Below, in pieces: positions 14,436 through 21,637 of a stretch of DNA of 26,715 nucleotides. The position numbers and the translations under genes were made by a program. The notes below the pieces were generated by a model. The model made no database searches, had not been told where the DNA came from, and saw only the letters and a list, made by a program, of their open reading frames with translations. The stretch's first letter is position 1, and every line of letters starts with the position of its first letter. The stretch is from a virus: IMG/VR virus record IMGVR_UViG_3300009374_000496, positions 1-26,715 of that record, one strand, 5' to 3'.

Positions 14436-15109
14436 TGGTTGATCGTTGGACTGTTCAGAAGTTGTGGCCTGATTCTACTGTGTTTATCATAGGTGGTGGT
14501 GAGAGTCTCAACAAAACTGGTTTGCAATGGAATGAAGATACAAAAGATATTATCAAGAAATCCATTTCTGATGATTTGTCTTGTATACACAATGAACGTG
14601 TAATAGGTGTCAACAATGCTTTCGAATTGGGAGATTGGGTTGACGTTTGTTTCTACGGTGATACGAGATGGTTAGATTGGAATGCAGATAAGATAATCCA
14701 TTTTGCAGGTTTGGTAGTTTGTTGTCACCCACAAAATAAAATCGCTTGGATAAAGACTGTGGATAGAGAAAATGGTTTTGGATTAAGTAAAGACCCAAAA
14801 ATCATTACATGGAATAAATCATCTGGTGGTGCAGCTATTAATTTAGCTGTCCACATGGGTGCTAAAAACATAATTCTCATAGGATTCGATATGTTTGCAA
14901 AGGCAGACGGTGCTGATAATTGGCACAACGAACATAAAATTCCTAATCAAATAGCGACCTCACCTTATGAACGAATGCTACACGCATTTGCAGAAATAAA
15001 ACATGATGCTGATTCGCTCAGAGTCAACATAATTAACACATCGTTAGAGAGTAAAATTGAATGTTTCAGGAAAATGGAACTTAAAGAAGCAATAAAGGAG
15101 TATTGTTGA
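14435..15109 (+). CDS. DUF115/MAF_flag10-like Rossmann protein, possible nucleotide-sugar or glycan enzyme
   Basis: This 224-residue protein begins with a Rossmann-like FIIGGGESL near 17-25. It continues with IGVNNAFELGDWVDVCFYGDTRW and a central SSGGAAINLAVHMGAKNIILIGFDM near 129-151, and ends with INTSLESKIECF. This series is typical of DUF115-like proteins, which occur in flagellin and surface-glycan loci with proposed links to pseudaminic or legionaminic acid addition. There is no upstream Shine-Dalgarno. The ATG overlaps the previous stop, so translation is probably coupled. It opens the carbohydrate island. The exact reaction is unknown. Confidence 0.72.
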   Translation: MVDRWTVQKLWPDSTVFIIGGGESLNKTGLQWNEDTKDIIKKSISDDLSCIHNERVIGVNNAFELGDWVDVCFYGDTRWLDWNADKIIHFAGLVVCCHPQNKIAWIKTVDRENGFGLSKDPKIITWNKSSGGAAINLAVHMGAKNIILIGFDMFAKADGADNWHNEHKIPNQIATSPYERMLHAFAEIKHDADSLRVNIINTSLESKIECFRKMELKEAIKEYC

Positions 15110-16107
15110 AATCTAAAGTAGCAATATTAACGGAGCTAAATAAACCACTTGTAGTTGATGATGTAGAAATACCTAAACTAGAATGTGGACAGGTTTTAGT
15201 AGAGATTTACAAAAGTGGAATTTGTGGTGCTCAGATAGGGGAGATCACAGGAGCTAAAGGTGAAGACAAGTTCTTACCACATTTACTTGGACATGAGGGA
15301 GCGGGAATTGTTCTAGATGTTGGAGTCGGTGTGAAACATGTAAAAGAAGGAGATCATGTAGTTGCTCACTGGAGAAAAGGTCAAGGAATAGATGCTCCTT
15401 TTCCTAAATATAAATGGGGAGATAAAACAGTAGGTGGTGGACAAGTAACAACATTTGCTGAGAGAGCTATTATTTCTGAGAACAGACTTACAGTGATTGA
15501 TAAAGATTATCCATTTGAATATGGTGCTCTAATGGGTTGTGCAATTACTACAGCTTTTGGTCTTATTAATAACGAAGCACAGTTAAAGATAGGACAGAGT
15601 ATAATGGTGATAGGCTGTGGTGGAGTAGGACTTAGTATTATAAAAGCAGCAAAATTGGTAGGTGCAGGAAGAATTATAGCTGTTGATCTTACAGATGATA
15701 AATTACAAACAGCTGTAAGAATGGGTGCTGATGTAACAGCAACTTCTGCAGACTTCTTTGAAGAAGCTGACATAGTGGTAGATACAACAGGTAAACCACA
15801 GGCAATAGCCGATGGTTGGAATATAGCTAAAGAAAAAATGATTTTAGTTGGTCAGCCACATAATGAAGAAGAGTTCAATTTTAGAATGCCTAGAAATACC
15901 TTTTATTCAGGAAAAGTAATGATGGATAGTCAAGGTGGTTTAACTGATCCTAATGTGGATATTCCTAGATATTTAGATATGTTCAGACACAATAAAGTAG
16001 ATTATAAAGATTTAATTTCACATGAATTTAAATTAGATGATATTAATGAAGCAATGGACATGGTAAAGTCTGGAAAAGGCAGACGTTGTATGTTAAATAC
16101 ATTATGA
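15106..16107 (+). CDS. Zinc-dependent alcohol dehydrogenase-like (MDR) sugar oxidoreductase
   Basis: This 333-residue medium-chain dehydrogenase should oxidise or reduce a sugar or polyol with NAD(P). Cys40 in KSGICG, His63-Glu64 in LLGHEGAG and Cys145 in LMGC are candidate catalytic zinc ligands. GCGGVG at 170-175 is the Rossmann dinucleotide site, and the FEEADIVVDTTGK stretch closes it. The lobe that normally carries four structural-zinc cysteines is replaced by HWRKGQGIDAPFPKYKWG. The TTG at 15106 is chosen because AAGGAG lies five bases before it. Another TTG at 15103 is too close. Homologues with the HWRKGxGI segment are known to me from surface polysaccharide loci, which fits the neighbours. 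Confidence 0.85.
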   Translation: MKSKVAILTELNKPLVVDDVEIPKLECGQVLVEIYKSGICGAQIGEITGAKGEDKFLPHLLGHEGAGIVLDVGVGVKHVKEGDHVVAHWRKGQGIDAPFPKYKWGDKTVGGGQVTTFAERAIISENRLTVIDKDYPFEYGALMGCAITTAFGLINNEAQLKIGQSIMVIGCGGVGLSIIKAAKLVGAGRIIAVDLTDDKLQTAVRMGADVTATSADFFEEADIVVDTTGKPQAIADGWNIAKEKMILVGQPHNEEEFNFRMPRNTFYSGKVMMDSQGGLTDPNVDIPRYLDMFRHNKVDYKDLISHEFKLDDINEAMDMVKSGKGRRCMLNTL

Positions 16108-16862
16108 GTTACATAAAGAAGTTCCTATACGAAGTAAATGAAGTTTACGATACAGAGTTAACGAAACAAAGAATTGGAAAGAAAAGTGATGGCGGTTACG
16201 TCACTTATCCAGAAATATTTAAAAAAGCTAACACAGTTTACAGTCTAGGTGTTGGTGATGATGTAAGCTTTGAAAAAGAACTGATAGCGAAGTACAGCAA
16301 TATAGAAGAGATATTCCTATTTGACCCGACAATAGAAAAGCTTCCAGAAGAAAATACTAAATTTTCATTCAGACAAGAAGAAGGATTAAACGTGTTGAAT
16401 GAAGAAATAAAACAAGATAGCGTTCTAAAAATGGATATAGAATGGGATGAATGGGAAATGTTCTTAGAAGCGAATAAAGATTTCTTAAATAAATTCAGTC
16501 AAATGTTTCTAGAAATTCATTTAGTAACAATAGAAGATAAAAAAGGGTTGTCCCCTTATTTCACAAATTTTTATAAGAATGTGTATGGTAAAATAAACGA
16601 AGTCATGTTTGAAACACATTACAAAGTATTAAAGAAACTCAATGACTTGTTCTATATTTATCATATACATGCTAACAATTCTTTGCCTAAAGTAGAGTTA
16701 AACGGTTACAGTTTTCCTCCTTTAATTGAGTTAAGTTTAGTTAGAAAAGACTTAGTGAAGAATACCAATATGACGAATGAGATTTTTCCAGTAAAAGGAT
16801 TAGATTTTCAGAACAAAACAGACCGAGATGATATTGAAGACTTTTACCCTATAGGAGGATAA
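16104..16862 (+). CDS. METTL24-like methyltransferase (Methyltransf_22 type)
   Basis: This 252-residue protein has a set of motifs typical of the METTL24/Methyltransf_22 group. These are RIGKKSDGGYVTY near 23-35, VYSLGVGDDVSFEKE near 46-60, FLFDPTIEKLP, and VLKMDIEWDEWEMF in the middle. QMFLEIHL and YHIHANN follow. The SLGVGDD and DPT segments would form the S-adenosylmethionine site. The ATG at 16104 overlaps the previous TGA (ATGA). A frame-open start six codons upstream is inside the dehydrogenase gene and unlikely. It presumably methylates the sugar made or attached by neighbouring enzymes, which is inferred from context. Confidence 0.8.
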   Translation: MSYIKKFLYEVNEVYDTELTKQRIGKKSDGGYVTYPEIFKKANTVYSLGVGDDVSFEKELIAKYSNIEEIFLFDPTIEKLPEENTKFSFRQEEGLNVLNEEIKQDSVLKMDIEWDEWEMFLEANKDFLNKFSQMFLEIHLVTIEDKKGLSPYFTNFYKNVYGKINEVMFETHYKVLKKLNDLFYIYHIHANNSLPKVELNGYSFPPLIELSLVRKDLVKNTNMTNEIFPVKGLDFQNKTDRDDIEDFYPIGG

Positions 16863-16943
16863 ATGTTAGATTTCATATTTATAGTAGTAATGATATTATT
16901 CGTAGCAGGAGTTATTTACAACTGGAGGAAGTGGGATTGCTGA
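16863..16943 (+). CDS. 26-residue single-pass membrane micropeptide
   Basis: A short reading frame begins at an ATG directly after the methyltransferase stop, with AGGAGG just upstream. It encodes a hydrophobic stretch (FIFIVVMILFVAGVI) between Asp3 and a basic WRKWDC tail, then overlaps the transketolase start. The composition is a clean transmembrane helix with positive-inside tail. It may be a real micropeptide or a leader that couples translation of the next gene. Confidence 0.45.
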   Translation: MLDFIFIVVMILFVAGVIYNWRKWDC

Positions 16944-17719
16944 ACGAGAGAAGTAAACAAATAAGAAGAGACACAATAAAGTTAAGTAAAGCAAATGGAG
17001 GATACCATTTTGGTGGATCATTTTCTTGTGTAGAAATACTGATAGCATTATATGATGAAGTGTTGGATCAATTTGATAAATTTATAATGAGCAAAGGACA
17101 CGCTTGTTATCCTTATTATGTATTACTTAGAGAACATGGATTGAATCCTAAATTAGAAGGACATCCAAAACGTGATCCTCATAATGGAGTACAATGTACT
17201 ACAGGAAGCATGGGGCATGGATTACCTACTGCGGTGGGAATAGCAATGGCTAAGAAGATAAAAGGTGAAAAAGGAAAAGTATATGTTCTTATGGGAGATG
17301 GAGAGTGTCAGGAAGGAACTACTTGGGAGAGTATGTTGATAGCAGGGAGACACAAGTTAGATAACTTGGTGGTTATAGTAGATTGGAATAAGATACAGGG
17401 GTCAGGGAGAACAAATGATGTATTACCTTTGGGACTTAATGATGATTCTATAACAGAGATAGCTAGACATTTAAATTGGAGAACTAGTAATATAGACGGA
17501 CACAATATAGACGATTTAAGAGCAACAACTAGTGCAGATTTAAAAGGACATCCTTATATGATTATAGCAAACACTATCAAAGGCAAGGGAGTCTCTTTCA
17601 TGGAGGACAAACCTGAATGGCATGCTAAGTGGCTAGATGATAAACATGAAGCAATAGCCATGAGAGAATTAGGAAGTAATAATATTAATGAAGCAGAAGG
17701 GTGGCAGGGCTTCGCATGA
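16937..17719 (+). CDS. Transketolase N-terminal (thiamine pyrophosphate-binding) subunit
   Basis: Transketolases move two-carbon ketol units between sugars using thiamine pyrophosphate. This 260-residue protein is the PP domain. It has GGYHFGGSFSCVEILIALYDE at the start, MSKGHA near 51-56 and TGSMGHGLP near 89-97. The cofactor motif is GDGE at 120-123, and Asn151 ends it in VDWN. Two starts are possible: GTG at 16931 is only two bases from GGAGG, whereas TTG at 16937 has an eight-base spacer and is preferred. The pyrimidine-binding partner is encoded separately at 19764. A stand-alone PP half in a sugar cluster suggests a specialised two-carbon transfer rather than the pentose pathway. Confidence 0.9.
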   Translation: MLNERSKQIRRDTIKLSKANGGYHFGGSFSCVEILIALYDEVLDQFDKFIMSKGHACYPYYVLLREHGLNPKLEGHPKRDPHNGVQCTTGSMGHGLPTAVGIAMAKKIKGEKGKVYVLMGDGECQEGTTWESMLIAGRHKLDNLVVIVDWNKIQGSGRTNDVLPLGLNDDSITEIARHLNWRTSNIDGHNIDDLRATTSADLKGHPYMIIANTIKGKGVSFMEDKPEWHAKWLDDKHEAIAMRELGSNNINEAEGWQGFA

Positions 17720-18438
17720 TATTTGTGCCAACACTACCACAATCAGGAACTTGGTTTGTTTTAAGACTTCTAGAGAAGTGTGGTTATAGTTTAGAGTTTA
17801 CTGGTGATGTTGTACTTAATAAAAAGATAATCGAAGATAAAAGTAAAGTAGCTTTGTCTACTCACATATTTCCTTTCTATTATCAAGCTTCTCCTTTTAA
17901 GGAAGTGATTCCTCATTACGGAACTCATGCTACTACTGACTATGTAGTTAAGCAATATCATATGGGAATGGCAGGAATAGAGTTGTTAACAAGACTTCAC
18001 AAAACTATTATTCCTATTCGTGATCCACTGGCTTGTATTCTAACAAGAGAAGCTAGAGCACCACAATTAAGACACTTCTATATTATAGATGGATTCTTAG
18101 AAGTGATAAAAAGATATGAGGATAATCCTAACGTCTTTTTCTTCCCTGTTGATAGATATAATACAGTAGAAGATAGGGGATACTTAGTTAAACATGTCCT
18201 AAATTGTTGTGATATTGATATAAATAAATACAGAGATGAGATTGATAATTATATAGTTGATTGGAAAAAAGTAAATTCTGCAGAGAATAGGTTCAGAGAA
18301 CCATACGAAAATGGGGACATAGATAAAATAAAAGATATGCTCAAAGAGAAATGGGCAGAAGTAGAATACTTAAAAATTCATGGTGGTACGATATGGCCTT
18401 TTTTAAATAGATTAGGCTACACAGATAAATTGTGGTAA
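17716..18438 (+). CDS. P-loop sulfotransferase-like protein 1
   Basis: Sulfotransferases move sulfate from PAPS to sugar hydroxyls or proteins. In this 240-residue protein the N-terminal strand-loop FVPTLPQSGTWFVLRLLE matches the 5'-phosphosulfate loop (PxSGTxW near 8-13). The IPIRDPLACILTREAR segment resembles the 3'-phosphate site (RDP...). The C-terminal region is helical. The ATG at 17716 overlaps the transketolase TGA by three bases. A GTG at 17701 is possible but has no better ribosome site. It is a paralogue of the gene at 20948. Substrate and true sulfate donor are unknown, and some relatives are only P-loop look-alikes. Confidence 0.72.
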   Translation: MIFVPTLPQSGTWFVLRLLEKCGYSLEFTGDVVLNKKIIEDKSKVALSTHIFPFYYQASPFKEVIPHYGTHATTDYVVKQYHMGMAGIELLTRLHKTIIPIRDPLACILTREARAPQLRHFYIIDGFLEVIKRYEDNPNVFFFPVDRYNTVEDRGYLVKHVLNCCDIDINKYRDEIDNYIVDWKKVNSAENRFREPYENGDIDKIKDMLKEKWAEVEYLKIHGGTIWPFLNRLGYTDKLW

Positions 18439-19256
18439 GAAAGAAATTATTAGTATACAGGAAATGGTGTGGTTTAGGTGATTGGATAATGGCATTGACT
18501 GTCTTAAAAATGTTCAATCAACAGTTTCCAGATATTGATATCTATGTGAATTTAAAAGGTAAAAGTAATTTTGCAGCAGAATATGTTTCTCAAAGATTAC
18601 CAGACCTTATAATAGATATTATAGAGAATTTTGATGTCAAGATAAAAGGTTATACTTTCTATGATAAACCAGAAGAACATAGAAAGAGTTATGATTATAT
18701 AAGTGGTCATATGCACTATACAAGAGATGGGACTCCCTTTATAGAAGATATGGTAAGCAATCTTGCTCACATGACAGGATTACCTTTAGAATATAAGGAC
18801 ACAGTTTTTGCGCATCATGGAAAGAGTTTTGTTCCTAAAAATCCTGCTCCTTATGTTCTGATACAGTCGTGTAGTAAGAGAAGAGAAAAAGGTAGAAAAG
18901 GAAAAGATTATGGTTTCAATAATATGACTGTAATCTCTAGAATGCTTTCTGCAAAGATAAATGTGATACAGATAGGACAGGAAACTGATTGGTTTCTGCC
19001 AAATGTAGCAAGAGCACTGTCACTCAATTTAACTACGTTACATGAGTTAATGATGAACTGTTGGTGCTTTATAGGGATGGATGGTGGATTAGGTGTTTAT
19101 GCTTCGCATCATAAGATTAAGCAATTTATTATTTACGAAGAAGCAGAGAGATTTGGTTGGACAGATTTTCCTAACAGAACTCAGTTAGATGGAAGTGTTT
19201 TAAAACCAGAAGAAATTGGAGAAATTATTTGCGAAGAGCTGGCATATACAAAATAA
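18432..19256 (+). CDS. GT9-like (heptosyltransferase-type) glycosyltransferase
   Basis: This 274-residue protein has the GT-B layout of ADP-heptose transferases. GLGDWIMALTVLKMFNQQFP near 14-33 is the N-terminal GxGD loop. A central APYVLIQSCSKRREKGRKG opens the donor domain, and LHELMMNCWCFIGMDGGLGVYAS near 217-239 is the C-terminal donor-site motif. It should transfer a sugar to a glycan acceptor. The GTG start at 18432 overlaps the previous stop by seven bases and has no clear Shine-Dalgarno. Its last 28 bases overlap the GIY-YIG gene. The final residues AYTK plus the stop codon are encoded by DNA of the GIY-YIG domain, so its original C-terminus seems to have been replaced. Confidence 0.8.
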   Translation: MVRKKLLVYRKWCGLGDWIMALTVLKMFNQQFPDIDIYVNLKGKSNFAAEYVSQRLPDLIIDIIENFDVKIKGYTFYDKPEEHRKSYDYISGHMHYTRDGTPFIEDMVSNLAHMTGLPLEYKDTVFAHHGKSFVPKNPAPYVLIQSCSKRREKGRKGKDYGFNNMTVISRMLSAKINVIQIGQETDWFLPNVARALSLNLTTLHELMMNCWCFIGMDGGLGVYASHHKIKQFIIYEEAERFGWTDFPNRTQLDGSVLKPEEIGEIICEELAYTK

Positions 19257-19771
19257 CAAATATTCACAATGGTAAATCTTATATAGGAAGTGCTGTAAAT
19301 TTATATGCTAGAAAGCATATCCATTTCAGTACTTTAAAAACTAATAAACATAAAAATAGACATCTTCAAAATGCTTATAATAAATATGGTAAAGAAGCTT
19401 TTGAATTTAAAATTCTCTTATATTGTGATAAAGAAAATCTAATATTTTATGAGCAAAGAGCCTTAGATAGATATGATAATCTTTATAATCTAAAACTTAT
19501 TGCAGGGAGTAATTTAGGAGTAAAGTATTCAGAAGAATCTAAGAAGAGGATGTCGATGGTTCAAAAGGGTTTGAATAAAACATTATCGGAAGAACATAAA
19601 AATATCTTAAGAAATAGAAAAATATCTAAAGAAACAAGAGAAAGGATGTCTTTAGCTAATAAAGGCGGTAAAGGTTTTACAGGGAAGCATTCAGAAGAAA
19701 CAAAAAAGAAAATGTCAGAAACACATAAAAAACGATGGGAAACAAGGAGATTGGAGGCGGTTTATGCGTAG
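19229..19771 (+). CDS. GIY-YIG homing endonuclease with NUMOD3 repeats, copy 1
   Basis: This is a site-specific DNA endonuclease of the I-TevI/Seg type. GIYKIT (5-10), SYIG (17-20), catalytic Arg28 and Glu75 form the nuclease domain. LGVKYSEESKKRMS and later KHSEETKKKMSETHKK units are NUMOD3 DNA-binding repeats. The start is a TTG with GGAG seven bases upstream, inside the end of the GT9 gene. Its first four residues (MRRA) are identical to the first four of the next gene, the transketolase C subunit. That gene's start lies in the last bases of this one behind GGAGG. The endonuclease thus appears to use the transketolase gene's original start. Confidence 0.9.
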   Translation: MRRAGIYKITNIHNGKSYIGSAVNLYARKHIHFSTLKTNKHKNRHLQNAYNKYGKEAFEFKILLYCDKENLIFYEQRALDRYDNLYNLKLIAGSNLGVKYSEESKKRMSMVQKGLNKTLSEEHKNILRNRKISKETRERMSLANKGGKGFTGKHSEETKKKMSETHKKRWETRRLEAVYA

Positions 19772-20246
19772 GGCATTCGGAAAAACAATTTGCAAGTTAG
19801 CTGAAAAAGATAAAAACATTGTCTTATTAACAGGTGACGTAGAACAGGAAATGGATGAATATAAAGAAAGATTTCCTGACAGATATTTTAACTTAGGACT
19901 TACTGAACAAAGTATGATTAGTATTTCTGCAGGAATGGCTATGGAAGGTTTAAGACCTGTAGTGTATTCTATAACACCTTTCTTAATTGAAAGACCATTT
20001 GAGCAGATTAAGATTGATATAGATGAACAAAAGTTACCAGTTATGTTAGTAGGTAATAGTGATTACCCAACACATGGAGCTACTCACAGACCACTTAACG
20101 CAGAGGGGTTGGTGGCACTGTTTAAAAATATACATGGTTATTTTCCTAGAAATATGCAAGAAACAGAAAAAGCAATGTTGGATGCGTACTTAATGGGTGA
20201 ACCTTCGATCATCTGTTTGAAGAAAGATGGGTTGCCGATATTATAA
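19764..20246 (+). CDS. Transketolase pyrimidine-binding subunit, short form
   Basis: This 160-residue protein completes the transketolase active site with the subunit at 16937. RRAFGKTICKLAEKDKNIVLLTGDV opens the Pyr domain. YFNLGLTEQSM contains Glu48, the residue that activates the thiazolium cofactor, and GMAMEGLRPVVYSITPFL, EQIKIDI and HGATHR follow. Usual C-subunits have about 300 residues with a transketolase C-domain, and here the protein ends after the Pyr domain. GGAGG lies six bases before ATG inside the GIY-YIG gene. About 2 kb of other genes separate it from its partner, which is unusual because the two halves are normally adjacent. Confidence 0.88.
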   Translation: MRRAFGKTICKLAEKDKNIVLLTGDVEQEMDEYKERFPDRYFNLGLTEQSMISISAGMAMEGLRPVVYSITPFLIERPFEQIKIDIDEQKLPVMLVGNSDYPTHGATHRPLNAEGLVALFKNIHGYFPRNMQETEKAMLDAYLMGEPSIICLKKDGLPIL

Positions 20247-20947
20247 AAAAGAACGTACTAATTACTGGAGCCTCTAGGGGACTAGGAAAAGCATTAGCAG
20301 AAGCTTTTGCTGAACATGATTACAATCTTATTCTTCATAGTAGACAGAATGAATTGCCTTGTGTAAGAAAGTCTTTTAATTTTACTAGAGAACATACAAA
20401 AGATTACCATGTTGAATGTGAAACTGTCAAAGGTGATATTAAAGAAACAGCTACTGTAGAAAAACTAAAAAAGAAATCTGACGAAATGGGTGGTTTAGAT
20501 GTTCTTATTGTTAATGCAGGAATTCATAAGAGTGCAGGAATAGATGATGTTGGTTCTGCAGAGTATAAAAATATGATAGACACTAATTTAACTGCTCCTA
20601 TGGTGTTGACTAAAGAACTTTGGAAACAAGTGAAGAAGAGAAATGGATTAATTCTCTTTGTAAATAGTATAGCAGGAAAAGTTGGTGCTGATAGAGAGTT
20701 TATGTATTGCGCATCAAAACATGGCTTAAAAGGTTTTGCAGATTCAATACAATTTGATGCAACAAGAGCAGGAATAAAGGTAGTAAGTGTTTATCTTGGA
20801 GCATTTAAATCAGATATATCAAGACATAGAAAAGATTACGATAAATTAATGGAACCAGATGATGCAGCTAACTTCATATATCACGTATGTAAAGATTACG
20901 AAAGTATGAGAGTAACAGAGGTAGATGTCTGCAGGAGAATATACTAA
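20243..20947 (+). CDS. Short-chain dehydrogenase/reductase with no canonical start codon
   Basis: This NAD(P)-dependent reductase (about 234 residues) carries VLITGASRGLGKALAEAFAEH at the N-terminus (TGxxxGxG cofactor loop), VLIVNAGIH, the catalytic Ser in FVNSIAG and the YCASK catalytic Tyr-Lys. The frame extends upstream of the first ATG/GTG/TTG (TTG at 20354), which would delete the cofactor site. In the expected place the codons are ATT (20240) and ATA (20243), directly at the transketolase stop. An ancestral ATGA overlap changed by one base to ATAA would give exactly this sequence. It either starts at a rare ATT/ATA codon or is losing expression. The rest of the gene is intact. Confidence 0.8.
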   Translation: MKKNVLITGASRGLGKALAEAFAEHDYNLILHSRQNELPCVRKSFNFTREHTKDYHVECETVKGDIKETATVEKLKKKSDEMGGLDVLIVNAGIHKSAGIDDVGSAEYKNMIDTNLTAPMVLTKELWKQVKKRNGLILFVNSIAGKVGADREFMYCASKHGLKGFADSIQFDATRAGIKVVSVYLGAFKSDISRHRKDYDKLMEPDDAANFIYHVCKDYESMRVTEVDVCRRIY

Positions 20948-21637
20948 TTGGATATAAATAAGATATTGTTTTTACCTTCTGTACAACATACAGGAACATG
21001 GTTTGTATTAAGCATACTAGAAAAATTTGGATATAATATAGTTGATTCTAAGAGATTGTTAGAAGGTGGTGTAAATATCAATGATCCTTCTACTATACAA
21101 ACTCATTTTCCAATAGAATCTTCTTATCAAACACCATTTGAATTAGATAAATGGATGGGTGTAAATAGTATACAGGTACTGTCTAAAATATTTAAGACAG
21201 TAATTCCTATTCGTGATCCACTAGCAGCTATTCTTACAAGAGAAGCTAGGCATCCTGAATTGAGACATTTTTATATAGTAGATGGTTATGTAAATATGGC
21301 AGAGAAAATGGCAGGGAACTCTAACGTAATGTTTTTTCCTATTGATCTTAATCCTGATCCAAATGCTAGGAGAGCACTTATTCAGAAGTTGTTAGATCAC
21401 TGTGATATTAAAGGAGAGACTGCTACAATAAATTCACTTGCTAACACTTGGACTGTTAAGAATGATACACCAAATAATAGATTCAAAGAAGCGTATAAAG
21501 AAAAGAATAAAGAGGAATTAATTTTTTTATTAGGTTCCAAAGTGGCAGAGCTAAATTATTTACAAAATAAAGCTTCTGTTATATTGCCTTTTATGGGTGC
21601 TTTGGGATACACTAAGGAGGACTTAGATTTATGGTAA
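20948..21637 (+). CDS. P-loop sulfotransferase-like protein 2
   Basis: This 229-residue paralogue of the protein at 17716 shares the loop xxTGTWFVLSILEKFGY and the block IPIRDPLAAILTREARHPELRHFYIVDG. The active-site lysine/serine position of the loop reads QHTGTW here against PQSGTW in copy 1. The start is TTG at 20948, immediately after the SDR stop, with AGGAG ten bases before it. The C-terminal parts have diverged (KNDTPNNRFKEAY against SAENRFREPY). Two copies in one island suggest modification of two positions or two acceptors, if both are active. Confidence 0.72.
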   Translation: MDINKILFLPSVQHTGTWFVLSILEKFGYNIVDSKRLLEGGVNINDPSTIQTHFPIESSYQTPFELDKWMGVNSIQVLSKIFKTVIPIRDPLAAILTREARHPELRHFYIVDGYVNMAEKMAGNSNVMFFPIDLNPDPNARRALIQKLLDHCDIKGETATINSLANTWTVKNDTPNNRFKEAYKEKNKEELIFLLGSKVAELNYLQNKASVILPFMGALGYTKEDLDLW

